Under the pieces are notes generated by a model, which was not told where the DNA came from, searched no databases, and worked only from the letters and a program-made list of their open reading frames with translations. A DNA stretch of 64,000 nucleotides, taken from NCBI RefSeq assembly GCF_036379515.1, contig NZ_DASVGN010000021.1, positions 74,080 to 138,079 of the forward strand, read 5' to 3'. Source of the DNA: Castellaniella sp036379515 (GTDB taxonomy: Bacteria; Pseudomonadota; Gammaproteobacteria; Burkholderiales; Burkholderiaceae_B). Shown one piece after another: positions 61,132 through 64,000 of this stretch. A program made the position numbers and the translations under genes. How positions within the stretch are numbered: the first letter of the stretch is position 1; the number at the start of each line of letters is the position of its first letter.

Positions 61132-62084
61132 TCCGGATCGTCCTGGGCCTGCGCATCCGGCTGTCGCGCCAGCGCCCAAGCATACAGCACGGCGCGCGGC
61201 AAGCCTGTCGCCTGCACCCCGATGCGCACGGCATCGCGCACGCTCAGTTCGGCGAGCAAGGCCTGCATCAGGCGCACATGCTCGGCCGAGAGTTCTTCAC
61301 TGTCGTCCTCTCTGGGAGCCAGCGCATGGACGACCAGCACGAATTCGCCCTGCCCTCGATGGGCGTCTGCCTGTAGCCACGGCAACATCTCGGACGCAGG
61401 CAGCGTGCAGATTTCTTCGAAGCGCTTGGTCAGCTCGCGCGCCAAAGTCAGTTGCCGACCCGCACCGGCAATCTCCGCCAGATCCGCCAAGGTGGCCTGC
61501 AAACGATGGGGGGCCTCGAACAGCACCACAGGCACGGGGCCTGCCAACCACTGGGTCAGCCACTTGCGCCGGGCCCCCGCCTTGCTGGGGGCAAATCCGG
61601 CAAATGCAAAGCCAGGTGCCTCGTCAGACGTCGCGCCGCTGGCCATCAAGGCGGCAATCACCGCACTGGGGCCCGGCAAGGGCACCACGCGATACCCGGC
61701 GGCCTGCACGCACCGCACGACGCGCGCCCCAGGATCGCTCACGGCGGGAGCGCCGGCATCGGAGACCAGGGCGACGCGTTGCCCTTGGGCCAGCCGCTCC
61801 ACGATGGCCTCGGCCGCCTGTTGCTCATTATGGCGATGCGCGGCCAACAAGGGGGTCTGAATCCCCCAGGCATCGAGCAGCGCCCGGGTGGTACGGGTAT
61901 CTTCGGCAGCCACCGCGTCGCATTGACGCAAGGCCTGCCACGCTCGCAGGCTCATATCCGCCAGATTGCCGATGGGCGTCGCGATCACATAGAGGCTGCC
62001 CTGGGGCCAGAACTGCTGCGCCACCTGCTCACTATGACGTTTCCATGTCAGTCCCGTGTTTTCCCAATCGGATGCGTCATTCAT
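61128..62084 (-). CDS. rsmI: 16S rRNA (cytidine(1402)-2'-O)-methyltransferase
   Basis: This 318-residue tetrapyrrole-methylase-fold enzyme methylates C1402 of 16S rRNA. Signatures: SLYVIATPIGNLADMSLRA, DTRTTRALLD, SDAGAPAVSDPGARVV, PLPGPSAVIAALMASG and LTLARELTKRFEEI. I prefer the ATG at 62084, preceded by AGGA, over one at 62105 that would leave only eight bases to yraN. The C-terminal tail is Asp/Gln-rich. It is divergent from yraN. Confidence 0.95.
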   Translation of the reverse strand: MNDASDWENTGLTWKRHSEQVAQQFWPQGSLYVIATPIGNLADMSLRAWQALRQCDAVAAEDTRTTRALLDAWGIQTPLLAAHRHNEQQAAEAIVERLAQGQRVALVSDAGAPAVSDPGARVVRCVQAAGYRVVPLPGPSAVIAALMASGATSDEAPGFAFAGFAPSKAGARRKWLTQWLAGPVPVVLFEAPHRLQATLADLAEIAGAGRQLTLARELTKRFEEICTLPASEMLPWLQADAHRGQGEFVLVVHALAPREDDSEELSAEHVRLMQALLAELSVRDAVRIGVQATGLPRAVLYAWALARQPDAQAQDDPD

Positions 62085-62113
62085 ACTGATTTGATCCTGT
62101 TTCATTGAACACC

Positions 62114-62590
62114 ATGGACGACACCGCCTACGACACTGCACGCCAGACCCAGGAGCAGGCCGCTCGCCGACGTCGGCGGCGCCGGACACGACGGACTGAA
62201 CCCACTCACGCGTTGCAACTGGGCGCGGGATCAGACCGGCAGCGCGCCGGACACGCGGCCGAACAGCGCGCCAGCGCCCTGCTGCAAGCCAGCGGCCTTG
62301 AAGTCCTGGCCACGAACCTGCGCTGCCGCGCAGGCGAGATCGACCTGGTGGCCATCGACGGCAACACCTTGGTTTTCGTCGAGGTGCGCCACCGCAACAG
62401 CCTGCAGTTCGGAGGTGCCGCCGCCAGTGTAAACCGCGCCAAACAGACCCGTCTCATCCGCACCGCACTCTACTTCCTGCCGATTCTGTCGCGCCATTTC
62501 TTCAATGGTCACCCGCCGATGTGCCGCTTCGACGTCATGGTCGAAGACGGCTTCGACATGCGCTGGATCCGTGATGCGTTCAGTACTTGA
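62114..62590 (+). CDS. yraN: YraN family (UPF0102) nuclease-like protein
   Basis: This 158-residue protein has the endonuclease-like core GEIDLVAIDGNTLVFVEVRHR around residues 75-97 (E-x-D...ExK/R-type) and AKQTRLIRTALYFL. The N-terminus carries an unusual arginine run (RRRRRRRTRR) near residue 20, before the UPF0102 domain. The gene follows rsmI in the conserved divergent arrangement and precedes diaA. Confidence 0.92.
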   Translation: MDDTAYDTARQTQEQAARRRRRRRTRRTEPTHALQLGAGSDRQRAGHAAEQRASALLQASGLEVLATNLRCRAGEIDLVAIDGNTLVFVEVRHRNSLQFGGAAASVNRAKQTRLIRTALYFLPILSRHFFNGHPPMCRFDVMVEDGFDMRWIRDAFST

Positions 62591-62653
62591 ACACCACGAA
62601 TTCTGTTACGTTCACTCGCGCGAGCGATACACACTCATGCGATAATCGCCGCC

Positions 62654-63247
62654 ATGGACATGACTTCACGCATGACGTCGCACTTCGACGATGCGGTCGA
62701 TGCCTTCAAGGCCAGCGCCCGCGAACTGGCTCCGGCACTCGCTGCAGGGGTCGATCTTCTGTTCGGCGCGCTGACCAACAATGCCCGTATCCTGGCATGC
62801 GGTAACGGCGGCTCTGCCGCCGACGCTCAGCACTTCATCGCAGAGCTCATCGGGCGCTTCGAACGCGACCGCCTGCCGCTGGCAGGAATCTGCCTGAACA
62901 CCGACACCTCCATCATGACGGCTGTCGGCAACGACTACGGCTTCAACGCGGTGTTCGAGCGCCAAGTCAGAGCCCTCGGCCAGCCGGGTGACGTCCTGGT
63001 GGCCATTTCCACCAGCGGCAACTCGGCCAACGTGCTGCGAGCCATCGAAGCCGCGCACGAGCGCGAGATGCAGGTGATCGCACTGACAGGCAAAGGCGGC
63101 GGGCAAATCAACACCTTGCTCTATGAAACCGACATCCATTTGTGCGTGCCTCATGATCGCACCATGCGCATCCAAGAGGTCCACACCATGCTGTTGCACG
63201 CTTTGTGCGACGGCATCGACGCACTGCTACTCGGAGACCCCCTCTGA
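62654..63247 (+). CDS. diaA: SIS-domain phosphoheptose isomerase-like protein (DiaA/GmhA)
   Basis: This 197-residue SIS protein has ILACGNGGSAADAQHFIAELIGRF, LNTDTSIMTAVGNDYGF and ISTSGNSANVL, all GmhA/DiaA features. DiaA stimulates DnaA at oriC; GmhA isomerises sedoheptulose-7-P for ADP-heptose. The rsmI-yraN-X-dolP context is that of diaA in E. coli, but in betaproteobacteria the same gene is often called gmhA. Which role applies cannot be read here. Confidence 0.88.
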   Translation: MDMTSRMTSHFDDAVDAFKASARELAPALAAGVDLLFGALTNNARILACGNGGSAADAQHFIAELIGRFERDRLPLAGICLNTDTSIMTAVGNDYGFNAVFERQVRALGQPGDVLVAISTSGNSANVLRAIEAAHEREMQVIALTGKGGGQINTLLYETDIHLCVPHDRTMRIQEVHTMLLHALCDGIDALLLGDPL

Positions 63248-63972
63248 TGACTGCATCCCATCTCACTGCCCGAACCTTGTTCCGCTGCCTGCTCGTCACC
63301 AGCGCACTGCTGCCTCTCACGGGGTGCGCTCTGGCCCTTGTCGGCGGCGCAGCGGCAGGCACGGCCGTCATCGCCACCGACCGGCGTACCGCGGGTGAGC
63401 AAGTCGACGACCAGACGATCGAATTGCGGGTATCCAACGACTTGGGCAGCGCCTTTGGCGACAATTCCCGCATTGCCGGCATGGCCTACGAGGGCAGGCT
63501 GCTGCTGGTCGGAGACGTTCCCACCGACGCCGATCGCCAAAAGGCAGAATCTTTGGCGCGCGCCATCCCCAAGGTAAAGTCGGTCGACAACTACATCCGC
63601 GTGGGTGATCTCACGCCTCTCAGCGTGCGCACCAACGACACCTGGATCACCGCCAAGGTCAAGACCGAACTCGCCGCCACCAAGGACGTGCCGTTCCGCA
63701 CCATCAAGGTCACCACCGAACGCGGTGTGGTGTATCTCATGGGCAAGGTCACGGCAGACGAAGCCGAGCGCGCGGGCATTGTGGCTTCTAGTGTCACCGG
63801 GGTCAACAAAGTCGTAAAATTGTTCCAGATCGTGGCCCGTGAGACGATTCTGATCAACTCCGGTACGCCTGCACCCGTCACGGATTCCAGTTCCAAGGGC
63901 ACCGCTGCTCCTTCTGCGCCTGCACCGGCAGCCGCACCCAGTGGTGGCGCTCAAACCATGCCTGTGCACTGA
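63247..63972 (+). CDS. dolP: BON-domain outer-membrane lipoprotein DolP
   Basis: This 241-residue lipoprotein has lipobox LTGC (Cys near residue 27) and two BON domains: TIELRVSNDLGSAFGDNSRI with YEGRLLLVGDVPTDADRQ, and ITAKVKTELAATKDVPFRTI with ERGVVYLMGKVTADEAERA. A C-terminal Ala/Pro/Ser-rich tail of about 35 residues is extra compared with E. coli DolP. DolP supports outer-membrane integrity at division sites. It overlaps diaA by one base. Confidence 0.93.
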   Translation: MTASHLTARTLFRCLLVTSALLPLTGCALALVGGAAAGTAVIATDRRTAGEQVDDQTIELRVSNDLGSAFGDNSRIAGMAYEGRLLLVGDVPTDADRQKAESLARAIPKVKSVDNYIRVGDLTPLSVRTNDTWITAKVKTELAATKDVPFRTIKVTTERGVVYLMGKVTADEAERAGIVASSVTGVNKVVKLFQIVARETILINSGTPAPVTDSSSKGTAAPSAPAPAAAPSGGAQTMPVH

Positions 63973-64000
63973 TGAAAAAGCTCGTTATCAGCCTGGCGGC
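63972..64000 (+). CDS. start of a probable exported protein (runs off right edge)
   Basis: The ATG at 63972 overlaps the dolP stop (TGATG) and opens MKKLVISLA, the start of a signal peptide. In related genomes a c-type cytochrome often sits here, but only nine residues are visible, so the product is unknown. Confidence 0.6.

Noticed and set aside
1..64000. CRISPR array, rRNA operon, prophage or toxin-antitoxin pair
   Set aside because: No regularly spaced repeats, rRNA sequence, phage structural genes or paired small toxin/antitoxin frames were recognised.

Overview
The window reads as chromosomal DNA of a GC-rich betaproteobacterium, most likely order Burkholderiales, family Alcaligenaceae (Bordetella/Achromobacter/Castellaniella-like). 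The basis is protein resemblance and gene order: panC-scpA-DUF3460, ubiE/tim44/ubiJ/ubiB, hprK-ptsN-hpf next to lptB-lptA-lptC-kdsC-kdsD, and rsmI/yraN-diaA-dolP. Genes are dense on both strands and often overlap by 1-4 bases. Nearly every gene is intact; the only clear wreck is a transposase fragment near 12.6-12.9 kb. No CRISPR array, rRNA or phage module was seen.

Layout. 0-3.2 kb: the 5' part of an LL-diaminopimelate aminotransferase, then a heavy-metal module (MerR-type regulator, PbrR/CadR-like operator, P1B ATPase) and a tiny lipoprotein. 3.2-10.6 kb: a KirBac-type K+ channel, TctB-TctA without TctC, a dienelactone-hydrolase-like secreted protein, a YigZ protein, a TetR regulator coupled to an EamA exporter with a clear palindromic operator, and a methyltransferase. 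10.6-13.1 kb: a three-gene lipoprotein operon (CsgG-like, DUF4810, DUF799/GNA1162-like) behind an AT-rich promoter, then an ISL3-type transposase remnant and tRNA-Pro(CGG). 13.2-28.2 kb: ispB, a DUF815 ATPase, a Nudix-ThiE fusion, an MdtABC-OprM-type efflux operon placed directly behind zapD and coaE, a short prepilin peptidase, an NlpE-like lipoprotein and an orphan LuxR-type regulator.

28.2-45 kb: panC, scpA, DUF3460, an MFS exporter, an XRE/MmyB regulator, B12-dependent methionine synthase metH, a 54-residue small protein, a cobalamin riboswitch with btuB and a BtuF-like protein, thiD, a Pcm-like methyltransferase, the heptose-P adenylyltransferase domain, ubiB, ubiJ and a Tim44-like protein. 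45.4-47.7 kb: a two-gene cassette (SDR epimerase and DapA-like aldolase) pointing against its neighbours between tim44 and ubiE. 47.7-64 kb: ubiE, phoB-phoR, ilvA, a YqaA protein, rlpA-rapZ-hprK-ptsN-hpf, the LPS transport/Kdo block, apt, rsmI, yraN, diaA, dolP and the first codons of a secreted protein.

Several groups form coherent units. Envelope biogenesis appears as lptABC, kdsCD, the heptose adenylyltransferase, diaA/gmhA-like and dolP. Ubiquinone synthesis appears as ispB, ubiB, ubiJ and ubiE. B12 use appears as riboswitch-btuB-btuF plus metH. Phosphate and nitrogen-PTS signalling appear as phoBR, hprK, ptsN and rapZ. The points most worth a second look are the CsgG-like lipoprotein operon, the SDR/aldolase cassette, the orphan LuxR gene with its unusual 5' dyad and antisense tail, the missing rpoN between lptB and hpf with a possible small RNA in its place, and an uncatalogued 54-residue protein with alternating CCCT/AGGG sites upstream.
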